Counted from the stretch's first letter, positions 35,063 through 45,193 are shown. The stretch is DNA of 64,000 bases from Bacillus sp. EB01 (GCF_000613125.1 NZ_HG964497.1:4574850-4638849), one strand, 5' to 3'. Program-made: numbers and translations. Notes: generated by a model not told the origin, from the letters alone.

Positions 35063-35638
35063 TTGGGTAGAAGTATTAGTTTTAACAAAGAACATGCTTT
35101 GAATAAAGCTATGTATTTATTCTGGGAAAAAGGCTATGACGCTACATATATCTCAGATCTTATTGAAACGATGGGAATTAGTCGATCTACCCTTTACGAT
35201 AGTTTTGGAGATAAGGAAGAACTTTTCAAACTGGTTTTAGAACATTATAAAAATTATGGCTATCGAAAAAGAAATTTGCTTTTTAGCGGGATAGACACTA
35301 AAGCATCACTTAAATCCTTTTTTTATCAACATATTGAAGAATGCTATTCAGATGACATTCCCAAAAGTTGTATTATAACTAATTCTTCACTTCTTATTGG
35401 ACATATTGATCCTTCTATAGAAGAAATGCTTTTAAATGATTTTAATGAACTTGAGAAGGTATTTAAGCAAGTCATTGAAGAAGGAAAAAAGAAAGGAGAA
35501 ATTTCGCAAGAGGCTAACTCTGAATTAGTTGCATATTCTTTATTAAGTTTAAATCACAGCATTAATTTAATGTCTAGATATAAAAAAGAGAAAAATCCAG
35601 CCTACAATCTAGTGGACAAGACTATTGCAGACCTATAG
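35063..35638 (+). CDS. TetR-family transcriptional repressor
   Basis: 191 residues from a TTG behind GGGGGTG. The N-terminal helix-turn-helix is clear: ALNKAMYLFWEKGYDATYISDLIETMGISRSTLYDSFGDKEELF. The C-terminal ligand-binding part is helical and variable. It is followed 60-70 bases later by an MFS efflux gene with a palindromic operator between, so it probably represses that transporter and itself and responds to the exported compound. Confidence 0.9.
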   Translation: MGRSISFNKEHALNKAMYLFWEKGYDATYISDLIETMGISRSTLYDSFGDKEELFKLVLEHYKNYGYRKRNLLFSGIDTKASLKSFFYQHIEECYSDDIPKSCIITNSSLLIGHIDPSIEEMLLNDFNELEKVFKQVIEEGKKKGEISQEANSELVAYSLLSLNHSINLMSRYKKEKNPAYNLVDKTIADL

Positions 35639-35656
35639 TCTTTCTTTTTTAAGTAT

Positions 35657-35680
35657 TTCGGAACGAACGTTCCAAAACAA
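35657..35680. promoter_or_regulatory. Putative TetR operator between tetR and MFS gene
   Basis: Palindrome GGAACG-AA-CGTTCC with flanks TTTC/AAAA. The left half (TTTCGGAACGA) also occurs inverted at about 35017-35028 in front of tetR. Confidence 0.55.
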
Positions 35681-35707
35681 TAAGAATAAACAAAAGGAAT
35701 GATAAAG

Positions 35708-36919
35708 TTGACTAAAAGGACAAATTTCCTAATATTTATTTTGGCAATTAGTTGTGGTTCACTTGCTGCTAATATTTATTATGCACAACCAATTGTACAA
35801 TTCATTGCAGAAGACCTGGACATCTCTACTGATTTATCTGGATTGCTCACTACCTTGACACAAATTGGGTATGGCTTGGGCTTATTTTTTATCGTACCAA
35901 TGGCTGACTTATTTAAAAGTAAGAAAATAATAGGAATTCTTATCGGGCTTACTATTCTTTCATTAATTGGTACGCTAATCTCGACAAATGGAATTGTATT
36001 TTTAATATTAACAACCATAATTGGTATTGGAGCCTGTGCAGCTCAAATGTTAGTTCCACTAACAATGAGGATTGTGCCTATTGAAGAGACAGGTAAATAT
36101 GTGGGTAAAGTGATGAGTGGTTTATTGATTGGGATTATGATTGCTCGCCCATTATCTATCGGAATAGCTGACTGGTTCGGCTGGAGAATGGTATTTCTTT
36201 TTTCATTAATAATGCTAGTTGCAGTATTACTGTTAATTATAAAATTTTTGCCCAACTATGAAGTAGTATCGACCAGTAACATGTCATATCCAAATTTAAT
36301 AGCTTCTATGGTCAAGCTACTAATAAATACATCTCCTTTACAACAAAGAGCATTTTATCACGCATGTTTATTTGCAACATTTAGTCTTTATTGGACAGTT
36401 ATCCCCATTTTATTAAGGTCTGAACCGTTAAATTTTTCAAATAATGAAATTGCATTTTTTGGCTTTGTTGCAATATCTGGAGCTTTACTAACTCCTACTA
36501 TTGGTAAAATAGCGGATAAAGGTTATATTTTTACGGTGACTAATATTTCAATGGCGCTCGTACTATTATCTATCGTACTATTATTTTTGGTTAAAGATCA
36601 TTCACTATTTAGTGTAATTTTAATTCTTATCTCCGGAATTAGTATTGATATTGGCGTATCAGGAAATTTATTATTAGGTCAAAAAGTTATCTTTAGTTTG
36701 AATCCCGAGATAAGAAACAGACTGAATGGATTATATATGACCATTTTCTTTTTGGGAGGAGCCTTTGGTTCATGGATTGGAAGTTATTCTTACTATAAAT
36801 TTAATAGTGAAGTAACTTTACTCATTGGAACAGCTTTGCCTTTAATCGCCTTATTAGTTCATTTAATAAAAAATAATAAATTAAATTTATCAAAAACCAA
36901 AAGTAAATACGTGTCCTAA
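35708..36919 (+). CDS. MFS drug/proton antiporter
   Basis: 403 residues from the TTG at 35708 (AAAGGA at 9 bases); an ATG at 35699 is possible but too close to that site. Twelve hydrophobic helices. The pattern 'Y-Y-A-Q-P-I-v' near the N-terminus and the loop-2/3 signature (PMADLFKSKKIIGILIG) are typical of the DHA1-type multidrug efflux branch. Located in the inner membrane and very likely controlled by the upstream TetR repressor. Substrate unknown. Confidence 0.9.
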   Translation: MTKRTNFLIFILAISCGSLAANIYYAQPIVQFIAEDLDISTDLSGLLTTLTQIGYGLGLFFIVPMADLFKSKKIIGILIGLTILSLIGTLISTNGIVFLILTTIIGIGACAAQMLVPLTMRIVPIEETGKYVGKVMSGLLIGIMIARPLSIGIADWFGWRMVFLFSLIMLVAVLLLIIKFLPNYEVVSTSNMSYPNLIASMVKLLINTSPLQQRAFYHACLFATFSLYWTVIPILLRSEPLNFSNNEIAFFGFVAISGALLTPTIGKIADKGYIFTVTNISMALVLLSIVLLFLVKDHSLFSVILILISGISIDIGVSGNLLLGQKVIFSLNPEIRNRLNGLYMTIFFLGGAFGSWIGSYSYYKFNSEVTLLIGTALPLIALLVHLIKNNKLNLSKTKSKYVS

Positions 36920-36928
36920 CTATTAAGG

Positions 36929-36969
36929 TACCCCAAAAGTTAGAGTGAAAAATCTAATTTTTGGGGTAG
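36929..36969 (+). terminator. Rho-independent terminator of the MFS gene
   Basis: TACCCCAAAA / TTTTGGGGTA stem just after the stop codon. Confidence 0.8.
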
Positions 36970-37183
36970 CATTATCTTCTACATCAGGAGCAATTAATCT
37001 ATTATTGCTAATCTTTATCCATTTTGCCCTATGTCAAAAATAAAAGTATAACTAAAACATCTCATATATTTCTCCCATGCCTTATTGCATAATCCTATTC
37101 AACAATTATTCTGTAAGTAAACAATCTCATTTATTAGACAGTTTCCTTCAAAGATGTTGTTCTTTTTGTTTTTGGTAAATGAA

Positions 37184-37218
37184 AGAATCGCCCTAGATTA
37201 CAGGGCGATTCTTTTTTC
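37184..37218. terminator. Hairpin terminator
   Basis: GAATCGCCCT / AGGGCGATTC with a 7-base loop and a T6 run on the plus strand; on the minus strand it follows the S41 gene with TTTC. Confidence 0.7.
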
Positions 37219-37230
37219 TTTGCTGCAAAG

Positions 37231-39043
37231 TTATCGTTTTATAAACTCAAGAGCTTTGTAAATATACTCATCCTCGCCCCGTTTAACTGCTTCCAAAGTC
37301 CTTTCAATTGGTATAGTTGGGGTTATTCCAATTAAATGTGTTTGAGTTCTGTCTGAATTTAAAATTTCCAGTCCTGTGAATACCCCGTTAAAGCCTCCTG
37401 GTATCCGGTAGTATTGAATGTTTCCATCTGATCCGGCTGTAGCTTGACCAACAATTTCACCTAATTCATTATCTTTGATATAACCGAGTAAAAATTCCGG
37501 ATGGCTAATCGCCCCCGCATATGTCAGAAAAACGACTCTCCCTTTTATTAAAGGGCTGTTAGGGTTAACTGTATGGCTTCCTTCCTCGTACGTTTTTCCT
37601 TCCTGATCAGGATAAATGCTCTTCCCGATTCTCCAAATAGGTCCCTTAATTGGCTTATCTGTTAAATGTCCTATTAGCTTCATTGTTAATTCCTGGTCAG
37701 ATGGGTATCCCCTTAAGTCGAATATAACCCCTCTGGCTTTACTTAGTTTTCCAATAATATCTTCGAATGTAGCTGTGTTTCCTCTCGTTAAATCGAAATA
37801 ATAGATGTTGTCGTCTATCTCTATGAAACTTTCCTTTCGGTTAAACTCATCTAAAACGGAACCTGGTTTACCGATGGCAGATACGGTTTTAATTTCCTCA
37901 TCCCGCTGGAACTTGATTATTGCGGAATCATCATACCTAAAATACTTTGCAGCCAAATACTCTTTATATTGAGGTGTGCCAGGTATTTTCCCCTTTAATC
38001 GATTAATCAATTCAGTTGCCTTTACTTCGTCCATTTCCAATATAATATCTCCCGCTAAGAATGGGGAATCTTTTTCTGCTGCTGTAATCACAACTTGATC
38101 TTCAATAATATCAACAATAAAAGGGAGAATTGGTTGATTTACATATTCTTTCATAAAGGTTGCGGCTGCGTGCCCGTCCTTAGTTTTTTCCAACAAATAC
38201 GACAAAGATGTTATATAATCATCTCTTCCCTTATCATCTGCCACATCCTTTAGAGACCTTTTTAATTGGTTATTCCAATCAGAATCTGTAACGTGAAAAT
38301 AAGGGTAAAAATGATTAAGGATATTCCACGTTGTAATAATTCCTGCAAAACGAATATCCTCATCTTCACTTGTCAAGGTGGGGTCTAAATCAAGGACTTC
38401 TTCATTCAATTTATGAAAATCTTTTCTAGAAGTTTCGCTATCACCAGTCGCACCTTTTTTATCAACGTATAAAACAAGGGGTAAATTACAGTATAAATTC
38501 GTGGAAATTTTTTTGTTAATTACCTCATAAGCTTTTGGGTATTCATCGAATAGCCGGTCCTTTTCTATTGCATACCTTTCGTTTTCCAAGGTTGCATAAA
38601 CCCTTTTACTACTATAAACAGAGTCACTTTTAACACCAGTATCTACACCGAAATGTTGCCAGGCAACTATTTTTCCCATCTTTTTCAGCCTTTAAATTTC
38701 CCTTTAGGTTATCTGGTTTTTTTCCTGAAATTGTCATTGTAGGTGCAATCGGCGAGAACAGTTCTTCCAATTTACTTTTCAATTCAATATCATTCCTAGC
38801 ATCTTTAACAAATGCTGAACCGTAAACGGCAAATCTGTCCCAATCTGTTTTTGCCGCCTCATCACTGGGATGATAAAATCTCACATACCCATATAATTTT
38901 GCGAAAGCTGCTAGATTATCGTACCTCTTTTCTGCCGTGACTTCTTCTACTTTATTTTCAGTTTTTTCATTGTATCTATTTATAAAATATATTGCCGCTA
39001 GCAAACTCATAACCAAAAACAAGACGATAGATTTCTTTCTCAT
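37231..39043 (-). pseudogene. S41-family peptidase, frameshifted
   Basis: Start ATG at 39043 with GGGAGG; signal/anchor helix (SIVLFLVMSLLAAIYFI), then RYDNLAAFAKLYGYVRFYHP typical of S41 tail-specific-type peptidases. The frame breaks at the A5 run (38670-38674): removing one A joins KAEKDGK to IVAWQHFGVDTG and gives about 600 residues. The downstream part has the PDZ-like and protease core, ending with VVFLTYAGAISHPEFLLGYI, where the nucleophile serine sits, and a substrate-strand 'YYRIPGGFNGVFTG'. Extracytoplasmic peptidase if intact; here either a pseudogene or an indel error. Confidence 0.82.
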
Positions 39044-39064
39044 ACAACCTCCCGAATAACTTTT

Positions 39065-39160
39065 TATTGAAGTAACCTGCCTCTTTAGCTTAACAAGGAA
39101 AGGAATCCAACCAAAAGGTGCCTTAATCCTTCTTGGATCAAAGCACCCGATTGTTGAAGC
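39065..39160 (+). repeat. Dispersed intergenic element (copy 10)
   Basis: GAAGTAACCTGCCTC, TTTAGCTTAACAAGG, ATCCAACCAAAAGGTGCC, AATCCTTCTTGGATCAA, GCACCCGATTGTTGAAGC. It ends 2 bases from the stop of the GNAT gene at 39163. Confidence 0.8.
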
Positions 39161-39162
39161 TA

Positions 39163-39711
39163 TTAAAGCATAATCTTAAAAACTTTACCTTTTCGTAAAA
39201 ATAATTGATTATCACTACTACTTGTATAATCTCCTATTTCTTTGCCTAAACGGCTGTACAAAGAAAATACTTTTTGATGACTGGATTTAACATAGATGGA
39301 TTTGAAATTTTTAGATTTATAATAGGGCATAATAATATCCCTAAACCATATTTGACCATTCCCTCTACCTTCTTGGGATATATGGAAATAGTTAAATATC
39401 AAGACATCCTTATTATTTTCATTTATGGGTATAGGTTCATTAAAAAAGGTTTTATAATCGATCCTTCCTTTAGTCACAAGAGCAATCCCTAAATATTTTT
39501 CATCCTTCAGCATAATATGGAAGTCCATATTCATATCTTTATTATTTCTAACATTCTCTATTAAGTTACTGCAATGATATACTTCATTATAGTCATCCCA
39601 CTCATTTTCCGCTTTAAACAACAAATTATGTATTATTGGTGTAAGATACTTGCTGTTAAATTCGGTTGCAACCCCAAAATAGATATCGTTTATCCTATGA
39701 ATAATCTCCAA
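39163..39711 (-). CDS. GNAT-like acetyltransferase family protein
   Basis: 182 residues. FNYFHISQEGRGNGQIWFRDIIMPYYKS resembles motif A with its R-G-x-G-x-x pyrophosphate loop. IYVKSSHQKVFSLYSRLGKEIGDY resembles motif B. The N-terminal part is divergent. Acceptor unknown. It lies between dispersed elements copies 10 and 11. Confidence 0.75.
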   Translation of the reverse strand: MEIIHRINDIYFGVATEFNSKYLTPIIHNLLFKAENEWDDYNEVYHCSNLIENVRNNKDMNMDFHIMLKDEKYLGIALVTKGRIDYKTFFNEPIPINENNKDVLIFNYFHISQEGRGNGQIWFRDIIMPYYKSKNFKSIYVKSSHQKVFSLYSRLGKEIGDYTSSSDNQLFLRKGKVFKIML

Positions 39712-39818
39712 AAAGTATCCCCCTTATCTAACAACTATTTAAGACTCTCCCCTTATTTTACCATCTTACAATTATTAAACAATGCTGGCTTAATTGTTGA
39801 ACAGAAGTAAAAAACACT

Positions 39819-39900
39819 CTCAACAACTCCCCAGTTAAAAATGAGTTCAACAAAAAAGGCGGTTAATCCTTTTGGATCAACACGCCCGTTTGATGAAGAA
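39819..39900 (+). repeat. Dispersed intergenic element (copy 11)
   Basis: CTCAACAACTCCCCAG, GAGTTCAACAAAAAAGGCGG, AATCCTTTTGGATCAA, CGCCCGTTTGATGAAGAA. It ends 6 bases from the stop of the 90-residue membrane gene. Confidence 0.8.
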
Positions 39901-39906
39901 AAAAAC

Positions 39907-40179
39907 CTAAATTCCAACTTTTACTGGAACAAGTTTTAAAAACTTTCGGTAAAAGAATAAAGAAAAGAATGCTACGATCATACTCAATCCTACATAGAAG
40001 CTAGCGTACTTATTCAACTCTGCTGTTGTTGTAACTTTTACAATATCCCCCATAAACTTTACATACAACCATTCACCAACTTGTGAATTATAGTATCCGT
40101 AACCAGTTCCAAACAGGGAAATAGCCCATACAGCAAGACAACCTGCAAACCCTAAAAATATCCATCCTCTTCTATTCAT
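39907..40179 (-). CDS. Small membrane protein (possibly DUF4306-like)
   Basis: 90 residues with a GGAGG site: an N-terminal helix (about 6-26), an extracytoplasmic loop, then a helix (about 63-80) and a basic tail. The layout resembles DUF4306 (YjdJ-like) proteins of Bacillus, but the match is loose. Confidence 0.55.
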   Translation of the reverse strand: MNRRGWIFLGFAGCLAVWAISLFGTGYGYYNSQVGEWLYVKFMGDIVKVTTTAELNKYASFYVGLSMIVAFFSLFFYRKFLKLVPVKVGI

Positions 40180-40484
40180 TTTCCCACCTCCATAAATTGT
40201 TAAATAATATAATTCTTTATGCCAATAAAAAAATCCTGCTTATTCTACTAACCTATGCCGTTTGTTCATTACGGATTTTAAAAATTCCTCAAATGGAACC
40301 CAATTCCAACCTTTTTATGAACTATCACTAACCAGTGACCAACCCATGTAATTAGCACACAAAAAGCTCAGAACATTAAGCTTTCATTATCTGTTTTATG
40401 ATACTGTTCATCAGCAATTTAGCTAGTTTTTCCGATAATGAAATAAATTTGTTTTCCTTCATTACCTAAATAATACTCATCCAC
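40180..40484. other. Intergenic stretch with a partial dispersed element
   Basis: Contains a left-end fragment of the dispersed element (40241-40295). No gene or clear terminator seen. Confidence 0.55.
40241..40295 (+). repeat. Dispersed intergenic element, left-end fragment (copy 12)
   Basis: TTCTACTAACCTATGCC, GTTTGTTCATTACGG; the hairpin half is unrecognisable. Confidence 0.55.
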
Positions 40485-43154
40485 CTACAAACTAACTTTC
40501 CTGGAACCATTTGATGAATTCCTTCTTTGGTACATCAACTTATTTACATTTAAATTTAACTTCATATAAATAATTACATAAGAAGTGGTTAAAACCACTA
40601 CATAAAAACATAAAAAAGTTCCTACTAACAGAAAGAATAAAGTTTGCTCAACAGGATAGAGCATGTAGGAACAGACTCCACTAAAAATTGTTCCCAAAGC
40701 AATGGCTGTTCCACTCCATATAGCGATTTCTTTTAAATACTGCTTAAGAACATCGTAATTTCTCCAGCCAATGGATTTATATATCCCTAATTCATTTTCT
40801 CTCGCTTTTAGGAGGGAAAGAAGACTTTCAACCAATGTAAATAATGCTAAAACATAAGCCGCTACCATTAGAATGAAATGCCACTTACTTGTTTGCACAT
40901 TTATATACTCCCCTAACAAGGTTATGCTCGTCTGCTCAGCAGTAGATGCTAAAGACAAGTAAACAAATGAAGACAGCATACTTACAACCATAAGCTGGAT
41001 AAACGGTGAACGAACAAATTTATAAAAGAAAGCAATGTTCCTTATTACCGGCGATTTTATTTTAGCTGTTGCTTTTGCTTTGAATCCAAAGGATTTTGTT
41101 TTTTTAGGTTTGTTTATTTTTATAACATTGACCCAGATTAATATCATAAGCATTAAGACCGCCAAAGCCATTCCGATAATATGCCAAAGAAATAATGAAT
41201 TTGAAGCACCAACTTCCGCTCCGATCAGTAACAATGGGATATAGGAGATTAAAAAGGCAATGATAAGGAGCGATAGAGTTTCTATAACCGAATAGTTCCT
41301 AATGTGTCGGGTTTCCCATCCTAGATCATAGAGCAATTTAATGTTTTTCTCCTGGGTAATCTGCCAAAAAACTATTCTATTTAATATATAAATTACCGCC
41401 ACAAGTGTAAACAATACAGATAAGATGATGGTCGTTATATTCCATTCTTTTATGAGGGAACCAGCAGCACCAAGCGTTGTCCATGATTCTTCGACTAATC
41501 CTACATCTTCAACCTGAACTTTTAGTTTTTGAGGCGAAGCGCCCGCAACAATTGTTACCTGAAGTCCCATTGACTCGATTTCCTTTGCTACTCTATCTAT
41601 CTTTTGGCTCGCTTCCTTTGTATAACCCTTTATCCCTCCGACTCTTACACGAATAGCGTCAATCGGCTTTTCACCCTTAATGACTGACGTAGACTGGATA
41701 TTCGTAAGCCCTTTCGCTGGAACCGATACAAAACTGCCGGGTGTTATCGTTGGAGTCATTTTTATCCGTTTTTTTTCGCTGCTTAAAAATTCTACTGGGG
41801 AAAACTGATATATACCTAGAGGACTGGAGGCTAAACGATTTTTCTGAACAGTACCCATGTCGATTTTTCCTACAGGATCCAAAATAAAAGACACTGTTTC
41901 CTTATCTCCCCTGTCCAGTATATTTTTTATTGGTTCACCTTTTTCAATTATTTCTCTATAAATCGGTATGCCATTTTCCTCGCCAATTTTTTTAATCTTT
42001 AATTGACCATTTTTCTCCTCATATTCTAAAGGACCTGCCGCATAATGGAGATACATTAATTGCATGGTCATCTCCATGTTATATGTACCATTCATTAATT
42101 CCGGGTGGTCAATCATAAAATCAACCTTACCTTTATCGGTTATAAATAAAGCATTTTTACTTTGTTCAAATGCATTTAAACCTTTCCCGATCGGCAGTGC
42201 AAACTCATTTTTATCCAGTCCCGGCAAGGATTTGAGTTCATCCAAAAGATTTTCGTATTCGGCAGTACCAATTTTATTAATAAAATGGTCCAATGGGATT
42301 CCAGTATTGGACTTGGGTGAATTCATTTCAGTTAATCCCAATTTTCTACGATACTCCAACGTTTTTTCTGGATTTACTCCCAAGCTTTCAACTTTCACTT
42401 CTGCTTCAAGAGATGTAACAGTATCCCCGATCTCCAAAACTGGTATGAGCGATGCATCGGGAAAATAATCCGAACGGTACTGATATCCCCAACCCGTTGA
42501 AGGGCTATCTGGGTTGATGCCATTAAAAGAAATACCTGTTAAAGCTTCTTCCTCGACTGGGTCAATGCCTACTAATAAATGGTATGTTGGCGGCAAAGGA
42601 AACATAGGAGCATTCTCCGTACAGTTATTCAGAAGTTCGATATGGCTTAAAACACTTTGAAAATCTCCTTTACCGGAGGGAGACTCCAATTGATAGCAGG
42701 CATACTCAGGTCCAACAGGATAGCTGTTTACCCCATCCGTAGTAGTATATTGCATCATATAACGGCTGGATTCCTGTGGAGGATATATACCAATGTTGGT
42801 TTTTATCCCTGTAAAATAGCCTAAAGAAGCTACCGGTGCTGCAACCTCCACATCACTCAATGCCTTAATTTGATCCCAATCCCCAATTGAGATTCCCCCA
42901 CTTGCAAATCCAATATAATTTTCAGGAACTACCCCCAGTTTCTCTTCCAGGGGATGATTTACCCCATGTGGTCTTACCAGCAAATCAAAACTTCCACGCG
43001 CATAATGAGTTACATCGGATTCCACTTGTTTTTGCGCGTTTTCCAGGGAAACAGCAGCTAATGGGGTAACAGATAAAATCAATGTAAAAGCTATTATAAA
43101 TAATGTGTTTGCTATCTTTTTTCTTTTTAGGTTTGAAAGCAGCAGATGTATCAT
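40485..43154 (-). CDS. ABC transporter permease (FtsX/MacB-like)
   Basis: 889 residues. An N-terminal membrane helix (SNLKRKKIANTLFIIAFTLIL) precedes a very large extracytoplasmic region (about 40-560). Three helices follow around 570-690, then a second FtsX-type block (about 740-870) with SLLSLLKARENELGIYKSIGW, the usual FtsX signature. The start overlaps the ATPase stop by 4 bases (ATGA). With the ATPase it forms an envelope-acting ABC system of the antimicrobial-peptide-resistance or lipoprotein type, in an operon with an ECF sigma/anti-sigma pair. Confidence 0.85.
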   Translation of the reverse strand: MIHLLLSNLKRKKIANTLFIIAFTLILSVTPLAAVSLENAQKQVESDVTHYARGSFDLLVRPHGVNHPLEEKLGVVPENYIGFASGGISIGDWDQIKALSDVEVAAPVASLGYFTGIKTNIGIYPPQESSRYMMQYTTTDGVNSYPVGPEYACYQLESPSGKGDFQSVLSHIELLNNCTENAPMFPLPPTYHLLVGIDPVEEEALTGISFNGINPDSPSTGWGYQYRSDYFPDASLIPVLEIGDTVTSLEAEVKVESLGVNPEKTLEYRRKLGLTEMNSPKSNTGIPLDHFINKIGTAEYENLLDELKSLPGLDKNEFALPIGKGLNAFEQSKNALFITDKGKVDFMIDHPELMNGTYNMEMTMQLMYLHYAAGPLEYEEKNGQLKIKKIGEENGIPIYREIIEKGEPIKNILDRGDKETVSFILDPVGKIDMGTVQKNRLASSPLGIYQFSPVEFLSSEKKRIKMTPTITPGSFVSVPAKGLTNIQSTSVIKGEKPIDAIRVRVGGIKGYTKEASQKIDRVAKEIESMGLQVTIVAGASPQKLKVQVEDVGLVEESWTTLGAAGSLIKEWNITTIILSVLFTLVAVIYILNRIVFWQITQEKNIKLLYDLGWETRHIRNYSVIETLSLLIIAFLISYIPLLLIGAEVGASNSLFLWHIIGMALAVLMLMILIWVNVIKINKPKKTKSFGFKAKATAKIKSPVIRNIAFFYKFVRSPFIQLMVVSMLSSFVYLSLASTAEQTSITLLGEYINVQTSKWHFILMVAAYVLALFTLVESLLSLLKARENELGIYKSIGWRNYDVLKQYLKEIAIWSGTAIALGTIFSGVCSYMLYPVEQTLFFLLVGTFLCFYVVVLTTSYVIIYMKLNLNVNKLMYQRRNSSNGSRKVSL

Positions 43155-43822
43155 AAACTTACACTCTCCTGTATCTGCCCATCCCGGATATAAAGTTTAC
43201 GATCTCCCCATTCTGCAATTTCCAAATCATGCGTAACTAATATGATAGTCATACCTTCCTTGTGGAGTTCTTTCAAGATATCAAGTATCCTCTCCCTGTT
43301 TTCCTTATCTAAATTCCCGGTTGGTTCATCACAAAGGAGGATATTCGGTTTATGGATTAATGCACGTGCAATTGCAGTACGCTGTTTTTCACCACCAGAT
43401 AACTCTCCTGGAAGTGAATTCAACCGATGCCCCATTTGTAATTGGTTTAAGATAATTCGAGCCTTATTCTCAAGATTTTTTCTCTTTTCGAAGGGCAATT
43501 GAGGCAGTATCGTATTTTCCAATACCGTAAATTGCTCAAACAGACGAAAATCTTGGAATATATATCCGATGGTAGTGCGTCTAAAGGTTTGCATCTGCTC
43601 TTTTGAGAAAATGGTAAGGTTCTTCCCATTTACCTCGATGATACCTTCACTAAGTTCTTCAAAACCTCCTATAACATTCAAAAGAGTGGTCTTGCCCGAA
43701 CCGGATGGTCCTAAAATGTTGACCCATTCCCCTTGCATAATCTTAAATTCTTCTATATCCAGTGCTTTTATCGGATAATTCCCATTAAACACAACTTCTC
43801 CCTTTTTGATGCAAATTGACAT
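43151..43822 (-). CDS. ABC transporter ATP-binding protein (MacB/LolD type)
   Basis: 223 residues with Walker A GPSGSGKTT, Q-loop IFQDFRLFEQFTVLEN, signature LSGGEKQRTAIARAL, Walker B ILLCDEPTGNLD and the H-loop VTHD, all intact. The GNLD extension is typical of MacB/LolD/BceA-type ATPases. It couples to the FtsX-like permease encoded directly downstream with a 4-base overlap. Confidence 0.95.
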   Translation of the reverse strand: MSICIKKGEVVFNGNYPIKALDIEEFKIMQGEWVNILGPSGSGKTTLLNVIGGFEELSEGIIEVNGKNLTIFSKEQMQTFRRTTIGYIFQDFRLFEQFTVLENTILPQLPFEKRKNLENKARIILNQLQMGHRLNSLPGELSGGEKQRTAIARALIHKPNILLCDEPTGNLDKENRERILDILKELHKEGMTIILVTHDLEIAEWGDRKLYIRDGQIQESVSL

Positions 43823-43879
43823 ACCCTTTTCCCCTTTTTTCTATTTTTATATTTCATAGCCGTTATCATCTTTCAATTC

Positions 43880-44660
43880 TTATTTTTCAGCTTCAAAGTT
43901 AAATAATTCAGCAAGTTGGATAAGTTCCTTGCTGTTTCCCTGCTTTTCTTCCGCTCCCGAATTTGATAAGTAATAAACATATTTCTCTGTCACAATAAAC
44001 AACTGTACGACACCTATGTCAGTTGTCGGTTCATATAATACAGCCTTTTTGCCATTAATATTCATCTCGGTTATTTTAGAGCCATATAGTGGCGTGGTGC
44101 TTTTTGGTATTAAAACATCAATCATTTCATCGACCGATTTTTTTTCGTTATTAGTGTTATGGACAGATACAAAGCGGGTTGGTGAACTAGTTGGATACCA
44201 TGCATAAGTTAAGATGGTTTCTTCTTTCCCCCCAAAGTAGCTTATACTAGGCGAAATGATAGGCTCCCCAATGATAGTTGGTATTTTTTTATGCGCATCC
44301 ATCGGGTATATGACCTGTTCCATTCCTTTTTCCGTAAGAACAATTGTCTCTTTTCCATTAATCATTTCTTTTTTATACAACAATTCCTCTGTTTTGGAAT
44401 TACCAGATAAAAATCCAGTTAATTGGGTTTCTGTGCTGATTCCTCCGAATAAAATGAAGATAATGCTTAGACTGAGACCTAAGGCACAAACATAGCCCAA
44501 ACCTCTTTTTAGCTGAGATTTTATTTTGGTTTTTTTTTATATTAACAACCAATTTTTGTTTGACTAAGTTAGCTTTTTCCGGATTCCACTTCATATCTTG
44601 ATCCAATCTCTGAAGGTCGCGGTCATATTTGTTTATTTCATTTGAAGAGTTCATATACAT
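43880..44660 (-). pseudogene. Anti-sigma factor gene with frameshift in an A9 run
   Basis: Starts at the ATG at 44660 (GGAGGG site), overlapping the sigma gene by 23 bases. The cytoplasmic part (LQRLDQDMKWNPEKANLVKQ) leads into an A9 run (44530-44538) where the frame is lost. Removing one A gives KTKIKSQLKRGLGYVCALGLSLSI, which joins to the membrane helix and extracytoplasmic domain ending at 43880 (about 259 residues in all). A single-base slip in this run, biological or technical, switches the anti-sigma off. Confidence 0.75.
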
Positions 44661-45165
44661 TACCCTCCTTTTTTAATTTTTTCCCTAGGGCAAGCATGCC
44701 CCTATGAAGAGTCGATTTGACCTTGCTTTCACTCCAATTTAATATTTCTGCGGTTTCTGCGATAGAAAAGCCTCTAAGCTTTCTGAGAGTGATAACTTCA
44801 CGATGAGGACCTTTTAGTCCTGAGAGGGCTGCATAGATCTCGTTCGAACTTTCCTTTAACTGAAGTGCATTTTCAGGCAACTCTTCAATGTTTGCTTGGG
44901 TCTGAAAGTATTCTTTCAGAAATCTAAAAGGTTTTTGTTTTCGTAAATAGTCAATCGTTGTATTATGAGCAATCCTAAAAAGCCAAGTCTTTTCGCTAGA
45001 AGCCCGCGTAAAATTTCCATAATTCTTATAAGCTTTCAAAAAGGTCTCTTGGGTAAGGTCTTCAGCCTGCTGGTAATCTCGTGTTAGCATAAAGATATAC
45101 TTAAAGATGGCTTGGTGATATAAATCAAACCATTCTATTATTTCGTCGTCCCTATAATCTGCCAT
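44638..45165 (-). CDS. ECF RNA polymerase sigma factor (SigX-like)
   Basis: 175 residues, GGAGG site. Region 2: YIFMLTRDYQQAEDLTQETFLKAYKNY and TWLFRIAHNTTIDYLRK. Region 4: LKGPHREVITLRKLRGFSIAETAEILNWSESKVKSTLHRG. It heads an operon with a membrane anti-sigma factor and an envelope ABC transporter, the arrangement of envelope-stress regulons. An ECF-type promoter lies upstream (45194-45221). Confidence 0.92.
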   Translation of the reverse strand: MADYRDDEIIEWFDLYHQAIFKYIFMLTRDYQQAEDLTQETFLKAYKNYGNFTRASSEKTWLFRIAHNTTIDYLRKQKPFRFLKEYFQTQANIEELPENALQLKESSNEIYAALSGLKGPHREVITLRKLRGFSIAETAEILNWSESKVKSTLHRGMLALGKKLKKEGNVYELFK

Positions 45166-45193
45166 TATTATTCCTCCTCATGAAACTACTTTA

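Larger units (their letters stand above)
36920..37230. other. Intergenic stretch with two terminators
   Basis: Holds the MFS terminator (36929-36969) and a second hairpin (37184-37218) belonging to the S41 gene. Nothing else seen. Confidence 0.6.
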
